Program-made: the position numbers and the translations under genes
Assembly (NCBI RefSeq): GCF_001315105.1
Contig: NZ_BAZR01000002.1
Span: 62,001-126,000, forward strand
From: Paenibacillus sp. JCM 10914
GTDB taxonomy: Bacteria; Bacillota; Bacilli; Paenibacillales; Paenibacillaceae
Reading direction: 5' to 3'
DNA length: 64,000 nt
Part shown: piece by piece, positions 49,640 through 58,846 of the stretch
How the letters are laid out: each line of letters opens with the position of its first letter
Numbering within the stretch: the first letter of the stretch is position 1
Notes under the pieces: generated by a model
The model's database searches: none
Told to the model about the DNA's origin: nothing
Seen by the model: only the letters and a program-made list of their open reading frames with translations

Positions 49640-51199
49640 ATGGCCAAGGATAGTAAGGACTACTCCAAGTATTTTGATTTTTCTGGAGCCAAGATTCTTT
49701 CCGAAGATGAGCATGGGAAGAGAATCCGTATCAATGGGCGGGAAATCAACATTCTATCGGAGCCTAATCATAGACAGGAGAAACAGCGCGGCAAGCAGAG
49801 CATCGAGGTGCTGTACGATACAGAATTGCCGGAGGAATTCAAGACGATCGGAACTGGCAAGCATTACATCGTCTATACGTACGGCTGCCAGATGAACGAG
49901 CATGACTCGGAGACCATCAAAGGTTTGCTGGAGCAGATGGGTTATCAAGCGACAGAAGACCGGAAGCAGGCGGACGTCATTCTGCTAAACACCTGTGCGA
50001 TTCGCGAGAATGCAGAGGACAAGGTGTTTGGCGAACTTGGCCACCTGAAGCATCTGAAGACGGAGAAGCCGGATATGCTGCTCGGCGTATGCGGTTGTAT
50101 GTCCCAAGAGGAATCCGTCGTGAACCGCATCTTGCAGAAGCATGGTTTCGTAGACCTGATCTTCGGTACGCATAACGTGCATCGCTTGCCACATCTGATT
50201 CAAGAGGCGCTCCTCAGCAAGGAGATGGTCGTTGAGGTATGGTCCAAGGAAGGCGATATCGTAGAGAATCTGCCGAAGAAGCGAGAGGGTCTTCGCGGAT
50301 GGGTTAACATTATGTATGGTTGCGACAAATTCTGTACATATTGCATCGTTCCATACACTCGTGGCAAAGAACGCAGCCGCCGGCCGGAAGACGTCATCGC
50401 AGAAGTGCGGGAACTTGCACGTCAAGGGTACAAGGAAATTACGTTACTCGGCCAAAATGTGAACGCATACGGTAAAGACTTCTCGGATCTAGAATATCGT
50501 TTCGGCGATCTGATGGATGATATTCACAAGATTGATATTCCAAGAGTGCGATTTACGACTTCACATCCGAGGGATTTCGACGATCACCTAATCGAGGTGC
50601 TTGCCAAGGGCGGAAACCTGGTAGAGCATATCCATCTCCCTGTGCAGTCGGGCAGCACGCAAATCCTCAAGAAGATGAGCCGCAAATACACGCGGGAAGC
50701 TTTCTTGGAACTGGCTCATAAGATCAAGAAGGCGATTCCGGAGGTTGTTCTGACAACGGACATCATCGTAGGGTTCCCTGGCGAAACAGATGAGCAATTC
50801 GAGGAGACACTGACCTTGGTGCGTGAGGTGGGATTTGACTCCGCCTTTACGTTCATTTATTCTCCTCGTGAAGGCACACCAGCGGCCGTCATGGAGGACA
50901 ATGTGCCGATGGAAGTTAAGAGCCAAAGGTTACAGCGACTGAATGATGCGATTAAAGAATATAGCCGCAAGAGCAACGACAGCATGATGGGAGCCATTGT
51001 GGAGGTGCTGGTGGAAGGTGTCAGCAAGAATAACGATTCGATGCTCTCGGGACGTACGCGAACGAACAAGCTTGTTCACTTCGAAGGAACGGCTGATCTT
51101 GTTGGAGGCTTTGTGCACGTGCAGATTACGGATACGAAGACGTGGTACATCAAAGGTGACATGATACAGGAACAAATTACAGCGTCAGATGCGGTATAA
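49640..51199 (+). CDS. miaB: tRNA-2-methylthio-N6-dimethylallyladenosine synthase
   Basis: MiaB is a radical-SAM methylthiotransferase that makes ms2i6A37 in tRNAs. The 519-residue protein has an N-terminal UPF0004 domain with cluster cysteines ([33 protein letters not shown]), a radical-SAM CxxxCxxC motif ([17 protein letters not shown]) and a C-terminal TRAM domain. The extended N-terminus (about 65 residues) is as in B. subtilis YmcB. ATG 49640 follows AAGGAGTGACC. ricA follows. Confidence 0.96.
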   Translation: MAKDSKDYSKYFDFSGAKILSEDEHGKRIRINGREINILSEPNHRQEKQRGKQSIEVLYDTELPEEFKTIGTGKHYIVYTYGCQMNEHDSETIKGLLEQMGYQATEDRKQADVILLNTCAIRENAEDKVFGELGHLKHLKTEKPDMLLGVCGCMSQEESVVNRILQKHGFVDLIFGTHNVHRLPHLIQEALLSKEMVVEVWSKEGDIVENLPKKREGLRGWVNIMYGCDKFCTYCIVPYTRGKERSRRPEDVIAEVRELARQGYKEITLLGQNVNAYGKDFSDLEYRFGDLMDDIHKIDIPRVRFTTSHPRDFDDHLIEVLAKGGNLVEHIHLPVQSGSTQILKKMSRKYTREAFLELAHKIKKAIPEVVLTTDIIVGFPGETDEQFEETLTLVREVGFDSAFTFIYSPREGTPAAVMEDNVPMEVKSQRLQRLNDAIKEYSRKSNDSMMGAIVEVLVEGVSKNNDSMLSGRTRTNKLVHFEGTADLVGGFVHVQITDTKTWYIKGDMIQEQITASDAV

Positions 51200-51263
51200 T
51201 AATCCGCAAGGGCGCGAGCATTGCAAGCGAACGACAGATGATGAAGAATTGGAGCGATGAACC

Positions 51264-51713
51264 TTGGCACACGATCATGTTCGTACGAACACATATGGAA
51301 TGCAGTCCCACAATTCACGCGAATTAATTATAAGCGATGATATATTGGCAAAAGCAGGCGAGCTCGCAAACCTGATCTCCACGAGTGAAGAAGTGCAGAT
51401 GTTTAAACAGGCGGAGCAGAAGATTCAGAACCACGAACGGGTGCAGAATCTGATTAAGACGATTAAGAAGAAGCAGAAGGAGATCGTAGCCTTCGAGACG
51501 TTTCAGAATAAGGATATGGTTGCCAAAATTGAGCGAGAGATCGAAGAACTGCAAGAGGAGATTGATGGTATTCCGCTCGTGATGGAATTTCAGCAAAGTC
51601 AGAGCGATATAAATTATCTGCTTCAGTTGGTTGTGTCCGTTATTCACGATACAGTATCGGAAAAAGTCAATGTAGAGACAGGGAAAGATACGCCGCCAAG
51701 CAGCTGCGGTTAG
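51264..51713 (+). CDS. ricA: RicA (YmcA), RNase Y specificity factor subunit
   Basis: RicA, with RicF and RicT, forms the Fe-S Y-complex that guides RNase Y and affects biofilm, competence and sporulation. The 149-residue, mostly helical YlbF/YmcA-family protein has the conserved LISTSEEVQMFKQAEQKI and MEFQQSQSDINYLLQLV stretches. It starts at TTG 51264 and follows miaB, as ymcA follows ymcB in B. subtilis. Only one cysteine is present, in the C-terminal SSCG. Confidence 0.9.
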   Translation: MAHDHVRTNTYGMQSHNSRELIISDDILAKAGELANLISTSEEVQMFKQAEQKIQNHERVQNLIKTIKKKQKEIVAFETFQNKDMVAKIEREIEELQEEIDGIPLVMEFQQSQSDINYLLQLVVSVIHDTVSEKVNVETGKDTPPSSCG

Positions 51714-51721
51714 AGGTTTAC

Positions 51722-51752
51722 AAGGTGCGGATCATGACTCCGCACCTTTTCT
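51722..51752 (+). terminator. Rho-independent terminator of ricA
   Basis: AAGGTGCGGA / TCCGCACCTT forms a perfect stem with a 7-nt loop, followed by TTCT. Confidence 0.8.
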
Positions 51753-51817
51753 GTGTTATGCAAGAATTCGGGGTAATGGGGGATAATAATCCAAAGTTCC
51801 CTGCATGCAGGAAATCC

Positions 51818-51856
51818 TTGACATCATTGATAAGTATGTCATAATGAAATTATCAA
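51818..51856 (+). promoter_or_regulatory. Promoter with overlapping inverted-repeat operator, nrtR-like gene
   Basis: TTGACA (51818-51823) is followed after 16 bases by CATAAT (51840-51845). A 7-bp inverted repeat, TTGATAA (51827-51833) and TTATCAA (51850-51856), brackets the -10 with arms 23 bp apart centre to centre. A repressor bound here would block the promoter, which suits autoregulation by the NrtR-like product. Confidence 0.5.
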
Positions 51857-51881
51857 ATTAATATTTATGGTGATGATGGAA

Positions 51882-52655
51882 ATGACGGATCATGAACAGG
51901 CGCCACTGGATAGCGCCAAGAAATACAGGACACCCGATGGTGTTCCCGCTGACATTGTTATGTTTACATTGACGAAGCGGGAGAGAAAGACCTTCACCAA
52001 GACTCTGCCCATTCGAGAACTAAAGGTAATGTTGATCAGGCGTAGATCGTGGCCATGTGCAGGAATGTGGGCGCTTCCGGGCGGATTCTGCTTGGAGAGC
52101 GAGTCGATTTACGATGCCGCCAAGCGCGAACTGAAGGAAGAGACTGGCGTCGATGGAGGACATCTGGAATACCTGGGCGTATACAGCGCACCCGGGCGCG
52201 ATCCACGCGGCTGGATTATCAGTCACGCATTCTATGCGCTTGTAGAGGAGTGGATGCTGGAGCACCGACAGGCTGCCGACGATGCAGAGGAGGTAGGCCT
52301 CTTCACGGTTACAGAAGCACTGGAGGAACTGGAGCTTGCCTTCGATCACCGCGATATTATAATGGATGCATATCGGAAGATTCAGCAGCAGATGCTGCAG
52401 ACGACGATTGCGAGACAGTTCTTGCCAGTTCATTTTACGTTAAGCGAGTTATATCAGGTTATCCAGACGGTGGTGCCTGAGTTTAAGGAACCGAATTTTA
52501 TTCGTAAGATCACGTCTACGCGCAGTAGACAGGGTATATTAGAAGAGGCCAGAGACGAGAACGGCAAACCGCTAAGCTCGAATCAATATTCTCAGCGACC
52601 AGCACAATTGTACCGGTTCACGGATCACGTACCCTTATTGTCGATCTACACCTAA
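51882..52655 (+). CDS. Nudix-domain regulator/hydrolase, NrtR-like
   Basis: This two-domain protein has an N-terminal Nudix domain (about 20-160) with a fully intact Nudix box (GGFCLESESIYDAAKRELKE then ETGV) and a C-terminal winged-helix region (about 175-255). That layout is typical of NrtR, the ADP-ribose-sensing repressor of NAD genes, though many NrtR proteins have a degenerate box. The neighbours pncA and pncB support a role in NAD salvage. I start at ATG 51882, with GGTGA upstream; ATG 51867 is in frame but has no ribosome site. It could also be a catalytic ADP-ribose pyrophosphatase. Confidence 0.8.
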   Translation: MTDHEQAPLDSAKKYRTPDGVPADIVMFTLTKRERKTFTKTLPIRELKVMLIRRRSWPCAGMWALPGGFCLESESIYDAAKRELKEETGVDGGHLEYLGVYSAPGRDPRGWIISHAFYALVEEWMLEHRQAADDAEEVGLFTVTEALEELELAFDHRDIIMDAYRKIQQQMLQTTIARQFLPVHFTLSELYQVIQTVVPEFKEPNFIRKITSTRSRQGILEEARDENGKPLSSNQYSQRPAQLYRFTDHVPLLSIYT

Positions 52656-52714
52656 TGAGGTAACAAGACCACCGGTACTCGGCAGGTCATGCCAATCAAA
52701 GAGGAGGATGTTCA

Positions 52715-53266
52715 ATGAAGGCTTTGATCGTGATTGATTTCACGAATGATTTCGTGGATGGAAGTCTGCCCGTTGGAGAACCAGCGATTGCGATTCAGCA
52801 CCGCATTGCTGAATTGACTGCGACCTGCTCCGATCGTGGTGATTACGTGGTTATGGCAGTGGATTTGCATGAAGAGAACGACCCCTACCACCCGGAGACC
52901 AAGTTGTTCCCGCCGCATAACATTCGGGGTACTAGCGGACGTGAATTGTATGGAGCGCTGCAAGAGGTATATGACCAGCGGCAATCTTCTATCTATTGGA
53001 TGGACAAAACGCGTTATAGTGCTTTTAGCGGGACGGACCTTCACCATAAACTACGTGAACGGGGCATAACGGAAGTACACCTAGTCGGAGTGTGTACGGA
53101 TATATGCGTTCTTCATACCGCCGTTGATGCTTATAACCTCGGTTACGCCATAACAGTATATGAGGATGCCGTCGCCAGTTTTAATTCGGATGGCCATGCT
53201 TGGGCGCTTGGGCATTTCGAAAGCAGTCTTGGCGCGACGGTCGTCCGTAGCGGCGACAACCGATAA
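52715..53266 (+). CDS. pncA: Nicotinamidase (isochorismatase family)
   Basis: This enzyme hydrolyses nicotinamide to nicotinate for NAD salvage. The 183-residue isochorismatase-fold protein has the catalytic Asp in LIVIDFTNDF, the lysine in MDKTRYSAF and the nucleophile cysteine in GVCTDICVLHTA, the complete triad. AGAGGAGGATG precedes ATG 52715. It sits between the nrtR-like gene and pncB. The triad alone does not exclude another amidase, but the context is strong. Confidence 0.88.
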   Translation: MKALIVIDFTNDFVDGSLPVGEPAIAIQHRIAELTATCSDRGDYVVMAVDLHEENDPYHPETKLFPPHNIRGTSGRELYGALQEVYDQRQSSIYWMDKTRYSAFSGTDLHHKLRERGITEVHLVGVCTDICVLHTAVDAYNLGYAITVYEDAVASFNSDGHAWALGHFESSLGATVVRSGDNR

Positions 53267-53329
53267 CTTACAGCTTGTACCACCTGGCCTGCCACTTTGG
53301 CTGTCAGGTTATACTGGAGGATGATCGCT

Positions 53330-54783
53330 ATGCAGACAGCTGGTTTAGCATTGCACACAGACAAATATCAGATCAACATGATGTACGCGCATTGGATCAA
53401 CGGCTCTCACCGAACGAAAGCTGTATTCGAAGGATACTTCCGCAAGCTTCCCTTCGGGAACGGGTATGCCGTGTTCGCTGGTTTAGAGCGCATCGTTCAT
53501 TATATCGAATCTTTGCGATTCTCCGATGATGATATCGCTTATCTTGCGAAGCAAGAAGAGAAATACCAGCCCGAATTTCTGGAGGAGCTGCGCCGGTTTC
53601 GCTTCACCGGAAATATATATTCCATGAAAGAAGGGGCGTTGGTATTTCCCAACCAACCGCTCATTCGAGTAGAGGGTTCTATCTTCGAAACTCAGCTTGT
53701 GGAGACAGCGCTGCTAAACTTCATGAACTTTCAGACGCTGATCGCCACCAAGCTTCTCGTATACGCCAGGTGGCTGGCAACGACACCCTGCTGGAGTTCG
53801 GAACGAGACGGGCGCAGGAGGCGGATGCCGCGGTCTGGGGGGCACGTGCGGCTTATGTCGCGGGATTCCATGCCACGTCCAACATGCTGGCCGGCGAGAA
53901 GTTCGGCATACCAACGAAAGGCACGCATGCCCACTCCTGGGTTCAGACGTTCCGCAGTGAGCAGGAAGCATTCGATATCTATGCCGAGGTGATGCCGGAT
54001 CAAGTTACGCTGCTTGTCGATACGTTTGATACGTTGAAGAGTGGCATTCCGCATGCGATTGTTACCGCGAAGAAACTTGAGGCCAAAGGCAAGCGCATGA
54101 ATGCCATTCGATTGGACAGCGGCGACTTGGCTTATCTGTCCATTCAGGCACGAAAAATGCTCGATGAGGCAGGGTTATCCTACGTAGGTATCGTGGCTTC
54201 CAATGATCTGGATGAAGGAACGATATTGGATTTGAAGGCTCAAGGCGCTAAGGTTGATACGTGGGGCGTAGGCACGCAATTGATTACGGCTGCGGATCAA
54301 CCGGCCCTTGGTGGTGTATACAAGCTCGTGGAACGAGAAGTGGATGGGCAGATGGTGCCGACGATCAAAATTTCGGGCAACCCGGAGAAAGTATCAACCC
54401 CGGGAAAAAAAGATGTCTATCGCATCATCTCCAAAGGCAGCGGGAAGGCGATTGCTGATTACATCTGTTTTCCGGGCGAAGAAATGCCGCCGGAGAATGG
54501 AAAGCTGAAGCTGTTTAATCCGCTCCATCCATATATGCGTAAAAATGTGCAAAATTTCGAAGCGATTCCTATGCTGGAGCCTGTGTTCATGAACGGAGAG
54601 CTGGTGTATGATCTGCCGCGGCTGGAAGAGATACGTGCTTATCATAACGCACAGCTGGACCAGTTCTGGCCGGAATATTTGCGTAAGCTAAATCCGGAAA
54701 TCTATCGCGTAAATCTGAGTGAAGCCGTCTGGGAAGTGAAACAGCGCATGATGGCTGAGTTTATGGACATGCACGAGGAATAG
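53330..54783 (+). CDS. pncB: Nicotinate phosphoribosyltransferase (frameshifted in this sequence)
   Basis: PncB converts nicotinate and PRPP to nicotinate mononucleotide. The start MQTAGLALHTDKYQINMMYA is typical; ATG 53330 follows GGAGG. The frame is lost near 53752; adding one G (AAGCTTC to AAGGCTTC) restores KASRIRQVAGNDTLLEFGTR, with the family stretch GFHATSNMLAGEKFGIPTKG downstream. Corrected length is about 484 residues, as expected. The phosphoribosyl-binding region (RLDSGDLAYLS) is intact. The break is probably a sequence error. Confidence 0.93.
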
Positions 54784-54812
54784 GCGTATTCTACGGATAC
54801 GGTGAGTTTAGA

Positions 54813-54860
54813 GACATCCTGGCAGACGATGTATTCGTGCTTTCAGGATGTCTTTGTCTT
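54813..54860 (+). terminator. Terminator after pncB
   Basis: GACATCCTG and CAGGATGTC pair around a 22-nt loop and are followed by TTTGTCTT. Confidence 0.7.
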
Positions 54861-54881
54861 ATATAAGAAGGAGTGATCCAG

Positions 54882-55883
54882 TTGAACAACGAAACCGAGT
54901 TTCGCGCCTTTGTCATCCGCCAAGACGAACACGGAGAGGTTACAGGCTCTGTTGAGCAGTTATCGCTAAACCATTTGCCGGAAGGGAATGTTGTGGTTAA
55001 AGTTGCTTACAGCGGCGTTAATTATAAGGATGGCCTTGCAAGTACATCGAACGGACAAATTGTCCGCCGTTATCCGTTTATTCCTGGCATTGATATGGCC
55101 GGGACCGTCGTAGCGTCTGATCACCCTGAATATCGCGAAGGTGATGAGGTTATATGCACCGGATACGAACTAGGCGTATCTCATGAGGGCGGGTACAGTC
55201 AATACGTCCGGTTGAAAGGGGAATGGCTCCTACCGCTGCCCCAGTCGCTGTCCCTTCGGGATGCCATGGCCATCGGAACCGCGGGGTTTACGGCAGCTTT
55301 ATCGATCGAACGGTTAATTCACAACGGTCTACACCCCTCCCAAGGCCCGGTGCTTGTAACTGGGGCGACTGGCGGAGTGGGAAGCTTTGCGATCTCCATG
55401 CTGAGTCGTCTTGGATACGAGGTAGTCGCCTCCACAGGTAAAACAGATCAATCGGGTTGGCTTCATAAGCTGGGAGCTCAAGAAGTCATCCCACGAATTG
55501 AAGCGTCTGTCGCAACGAAGGGAGCCATCGCTGCCGAGACATGGGCTGGTGTCATCGACCCGGTTGGAGGTCCGGCACTCAGCACGATCCTCAAGCAAGT
55601 GCAGTATGGCGGCAGTGTTGCGGTATCAGGGATGACAGGCGGTGGAAGGTTCGAATCTTCGGTATTTCCCTTCATCCTGCGTGGCGTGAATCTGCTCGGC
55701 ATTGATTCCGTATATTGTCCGATGAAGAAGCGGGAAGCGATATGGTCCCGATTGGCTGGAGAGTGGAAGCCAGAGAGCGTATTGGTTGAAGGGACCGTGG
55801 AATATGAGTTGACTGATTTGCCAGTGCTGCTTCAAGGCATCTTGCAAGGTGAAGCGGTGGGTCGATCAGTGATTCGACTGTAA
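54882..55883 (+). CDS. Zinc-independent medium-chain dehydrogenase/reductase, YhdH/AcuI type
   Basis: This NADPH-dependent oxidoreductase belongs to the quinone oxidoreductase/acryloyl-CoA reductase group. It has the N-terminal GroES-like part (AYSGVNYKDGLA, PFIPGIDMAGTV), no zinc-site cysteine cluster, and a Rossmann motif GATGGVGSFAISML. The YhdH/YhfP family name fits best; the substrate cannot be told from sequence. I choose TTG 54882 because AAGGAGTG overlaps the earlier GTG 54873; 333 residues. Confidence 0.82.
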   Translation: MNNETEFRAFVIRQDEHGEVTGSVEQLSLNHLPEGNVVVKVAYSGVNYKDGLASTSNGQIVRRYPFIPGIDMAGTVVASDHPEYREGDEVICTGYELGVSHEGGYSQYVRLKGEWLLPLPQSLSLRDAMAIGTAGFTAALSIERLIHNGLHPSQGPVLVTGATGGVGSFAISMLSRLGYEVVASTGKTDQSGWLHKLGAQEVIPRIEASVATKGAIAAETWAGVIDPVGGPALSTILKQVQYGGSVAVSGMTGGGRFESSVFPFILRGVNLLGIDSVYCPMKKREAIWSRLAGEWKPESVLVEGTVEYELTDLPVLLQGILQGEAVGRSVIRL

Positions 55884-55987
55884 ACTTGCCTTATCGATTG
55901 TTTGGCATGTTCGCATAATGTAGCTCACCCACAGGCATCCTAAGGAACAGGAGTAATGATGAGATGCTGAGGAAGGGTGAGTGCAAT

Positions 55988-56515
55988 ATGTTCTATCGAT
56001 GGGCTGTATCGATCATGATGATTAGTGCGATTCTCGTTGCATCAACAGGCTGCTCCAAGCAAGTAGCCAAGGATGAAATGCGCTTATATAACATGAAGGC
56101 TTACGAAGAAGGCGCGCGGGAAGCCAGGAATTCCGGGCGAGGATTGAACGGCAAGTTTCTCGAGAATTTGCAGCAATCATTCCGTGATGCGGACATTCGA
56201 TTGACCAATGAGAGTTACACGGAAGACAACATTGGTAATATTACGTACCAATATCGGATTAATTACGATGCCAGCCAGTTTATCACGGTTTTCGTCTATC
56301 AAGATCAAGGCTACCGGGAACAAGGGATGAAAGAAATCTACGGCGTTACCGAAGGGGATGCCAATTCCGCAGGTGGTCATAATCTGATTATCAGTCATGG
56401 AGAAACAGCGATCGTATATAGTTCGACAGGCGACAAGACCGATAATTATTATGATCAAGTGAAGAAGATTGTTCCCGAGTTATTAGCGAAATATCCGCGA
56501 AGAACAAGCAGTTAA
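55988..56515 (+). CDS. Predicted lipoprotein, unknown function
   Basis: The product of about 175 residues starts with a hydrophobic signal (MFYRWAVSIMMISAILVAST) ending in a GC that could be lipidated; the lipobox is weak because position -3 is Ser. The mature part is hydrophilic, with no recognised domain. I start at ATG 55988; a longer frame begins at 55964. It stands alone and is followed by a strong terminator. Confidence 0.7.
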   Translation: MFYRWAVSIMMISAILVASTGCSKQVAKDEMRLYNMKAYEEGAREARNSGRGLNGKFLENLQQSFRDADIRLTNESYTEDNIGNITYQYRINYDASQFITVFVYQDQGYREQGMKEIYGVTEGDANSAGGHNLIISHGETAIVYSSTGDKTDNYYDQVKKIVPELLAKYPRRTSS

Positions 56516-56528
56516 CATCATCTCGCAC

Positions 56529-56592
56529 AAAAATCGCTCCCCAGGATGGCAGCTTAATGCTTCCATAATTCCTGTAGGAGCGATTTTTTTTT
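56529..56592. terminator. Bidirectional terminator between the lipoprotein gene and moaB
   Basis: AAAAATCGCTCC pairs with GGAGCGATTTTT around a 36-nt loop and is flanked by A and T runs. It lies between two convergent genes. Confidence 0.8.
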
Positions 56593-56626
56593 ATATGCTG
56601 GCATCTCCAAGTTTCATGCCTATCAG

Positions 56627-57154
56627 CTATTCCTGATGTTTATATAGCTCATGTTTGATATGGCTTAGCTCTGGCAGTAAAATCCGGCTCATAGCCAGAC
56701 GAACCGCTCCAGTTGATCCGGGCATGGAGAAGATGGCGGTATTCTTCAGTGTACCGCCGATGGCGCGGCTGAGAATCGCGGCAGTGCCGATATCCTCGGC
56801 GAAGCTAAGGTATCGGAATATCTCTCCGAATCCAGGCAGCTCTTTATCGAGCAAGGAGGATACGGCTTCGTACGTCGTATCTCGGCTGGAAATTCCCGTG
56901 CCGCCGGTGAGCAAGACTACATCGATATTGTCTTTTTTGGCCGACTCTGTAATCAAATCACGGATGAGTTGATCATCGTCCCGTACAATCGTGTAACCTG
57001 TTATGTGATGACCTGCTTCTTCGAGCAAGCTTATCATTAATGGACCGCTCTTATCCGTATGGACCGTACGTGTATCGGAGACGGTGATGACCATGCATTG
57101 GACGGAAGCGCCGGCTTGCTGTTTATGTTCTTCGACTGAATTTGGATTGTGCAT
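56627..57154 (-). CDS. moaB: Molybdenum cofactor biosynthesis protein MoaB
   Basis: MoaB/MogA-fold proteins adenylate molybdopterin before metal insertion. The 175-residue product has TVSDTRT, the LLTGGTGISSRDTTYEAV substrate loop and SMPGSTGAVRLAM. I start at 57154 (MHNPNSVEEHK), preceded on this strand by GAGGAG; a longer reading to 57226 lacks a ribosome site. No other Mo-cofactor gene is in the window. It runs divergently from the CobW-type gene. Confidence 0.92.
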   Translation of the reverse strand: MHNPNSVEEHKQQAGASVQCMVITVSDTRTVHTDKSGPLMISLLEEAGHHITGYTIVRDDDQLIRDLITESAKKDNIDVVLLTGGTGISSRDTTYEAVSSLLDKELPGFGEIFRYLSFAEDIGTAAILSRAIGGTLKNTAIFSMPGSTGAVRLAMSRILLPELSHIKHELYKHQE

Positions 57155-57254
57155 AAGCAACTCCTCGGATTGGGATAAGACTTGCCGTTGACTTCTTAAA
57201 TGTAGTACACTCGCTAGCATAGTCATTTGAAGCCAACAAAGGAGCTTGTTAATC

Positions 57255-58229
57255 GTGGAACCTATAACTCCAATCTATATTCTATCAGGTTTTCTTGGCA
57301 GTGGAAAAACAACTTTGCTCACGCGCCTCATTGCCCATTGGAAGGAACGCGGCCTCAAGCCTGCGGTTATTATGAATGAGATCGGGGAAGTGAATATCGA
57401 TGGTCTCGCAGCAGACAGTGACGTGCCAACGTCAGAGATGCTAAGCGGATGTATCTGCTGTACGATTCGCTCTAATCTGCCCTCCGAATTGGCCATGCTC
57501 ATTAAGCGGGAACAGCCGGATGTAATCGTAATCGAGGCGACAGGCATTGCTAACCCGATGGAGATTCTGGATGCTACGGCGGAAGCTTCGCTTTATATGA
57601 GAATCGATGTCAGACAAATGATAACAGTGATCGATTCAGCCCATTTGCTCACACTGCACGCTGAGCAGAAGGGCAAGACCTACCGACTGATGCAGGAACA
57701 GATCCGAGCTGCAACCTTACTGGTATTAAATAAAACGGACCGGATCAACGAGCAGGAGCAGGGTGTCGTGAAAAGCGTGGTGCAGCGCTGGAATCCCCAC
57801 GCGCCGATCCTGTCCACTGTGAAGTGTGAGCTTGACATTCAGGCTGCTCTAGCGACAGATGGCGATTTCGGCGACATTCGTTTATCGTCCATCGAGAGAA
57901 GCCACCCGGCTCATGATCATGATTCTCATGAACATGTAATGTCGTATACCTACTATTTTAGCCATCCCGTAAATAGTGTGGCGTTTGAGCGTTTTGTAGC
58001 CAATCTCCCGCGTGATGTGTACCGGGCCAAAGGGATTCTTAGTTTCAGCGATACGAACAGTCGCTTTCTGTTTCAGTATGCCTTTCGAGAGTCGGATTAT
58101 ATGAAAATTACGCCGCCGGAGAGCGTCCCGGATGTGGCGGTATTTATCGGGGAGCATTTTCACAAATCCGAGCTAAAACAGCAGCTTCAGTCGCTTGAAC
58201 GAAACGGATGCAATGCTGAAGAAGCATGA
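57255..58229 (+). CDS. CobW/YciC-family metallochaperone GTPase
   Basis: This G3E GTPase probably delivers or allocates a metal, often zinc. It has Walker A LSGFLGSGKTTLL, a GCICC metal-binding motif (SGCICCTIRSNLP), the EATGIANP segment, the LLVLNKTDRI nucleotide motif, and a His-rich stretch HPAHDHDSHEH before the C-terminal CobW domain. GTG 57255 is used because AAGGAGC is better spaced than for TTG 57246; 324 residues. The gene downstream encodes a cysteine-rich protein that may belong to the same metal system. Confidence 0.87.
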   Translation: MEPITPIYILSGFLGSGKTTLLTRLIAHWKERGLKPAVIMNEIGEVNIDGLAADSDVPTSEMLSGCICCTIRSNLPSELAMLIKREQPDVIVIEATGIANPMEILDATAEASLYMRIDVRQMITVIDSAHLLTLHAEQKGKTYRLMQEQIRAATLLVLNKTDRINEQEQGVVKSVVQRWNPHAPILSTVKCELDIQAALATDGDFGDIRLSSIERSHPAHDHDSHEHVMSYTYYFSHPVNSVAFERFVANLPRDVYRAKGILSFSDTNSRFLFQYAFRESDYMKITPPESVPDVAVFIGEHFHKSELKQQLQSLERNGCNAEEA

Positions 58230-58335
58230 CCAATTGACTACATAGCGTTCCGGTGGGCAGCAAGAAAGTGATTCAATCAGCACATGAGGGTTTAATATCT
58301 AGGCATAGCATAATCACTGCAAGGAGGATAACCAT

Positions 58336-58674
58336 ATGTTGAATGAACTCAAATATAAACAAACGATCGAAGCTGCTCTTGAATGTATGAACGCTTGTAA
58401 TGTATGTTATGTATCCTGCCTTAAAGAGTACGAACTGGCGATGCTGCGCGATTGTATTACGCTGGACCGTGAATGTGCAGACATCTGTTCTTTAGCCGCA
58501 CAAGCGATGTCACGGAAGAGTCCCTATACGAAAGAAATTGTAGAACTGTGCATTAAGGTCTGCCTTGACTGTGCAGAAGAATGTGGAAAGCATGAGCATG
58601 ACCATTGCAAACAATGCGCGGAAGCATGCCGCAAATGTGCGGAAGCATGCCGTGAACTGCTGGAAATTGCCTAA
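58336..58674 (+). CDS. Cysteine-rich four-helix-bundle protein, Csp/DUF326-like
   Basis: This 112-residue helical protein has 16 cysteines, mostly as CxxxC or CxxC pairs on helices (ECMNACNVCYVSC, CIKVCLDCAEEC, CKQCAEACRKCAEAC). The pattern resembles Csp copper-storage proteins and DUF326 'four-helix bundle copper-binding' proteins, where Cys line the bundle core and bind many Cu(I). It has no signal peptide, so it is cytosolic (Csp3-like). GCAAGGAGG precedes ATG 58336. Metal identity is inferred from the family. Confidence 0.85.
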   Translation: MLNELKYKQTIEAALECMNACNVCYVSCLKEYELAMLRDCITLDRECADICSLAAQAMSRKSPYTKEIVELCIKVCLDCAEECGKHEHDHCKQCAEACRKCAEACRELLEIA

Positions 58675-58782
58675 TCCATAAGGATAACGATTCGAACCTG
58701 ATCTCCTCTCTGGAGGTCAGGTTATTTTGATGGAATTTACATGATCACATGGTGTTCAAGCAGCCGTTCCAGCCCAGGATTG

Positions 58783-58791
58783 TGGTATAAT
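58783..58791 (+). promoter_or_regulatory. Extended -10 promoter of the ABC transporter pair
   Basis: TGG-TATAAT at 58783-58791 lies 55 bp upstream of the ABC ATPase start. There is no clear -35. Confidence 0.5.
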
Positions 58792-58846
58792 ATGGCGGTA
58801 CGGATGATCGTTATTTTGGAGATTCTGAAACGGGGTTGAGAGCACT

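Noticed and set aside
53140..53320. CRISPR or tandem repeat in the NAD-salvage area
   Set aside because: No regularly spaced repeats of 20 bases or more were found there or elsewhere in the window.
57188..57220. Zur-type operator upstream of the CobW-type gene
   Set aside because: TTGACT is present as a possible -35, but I see no clear -10 at 17 bases and no inverted repeat resembling a Zur box.
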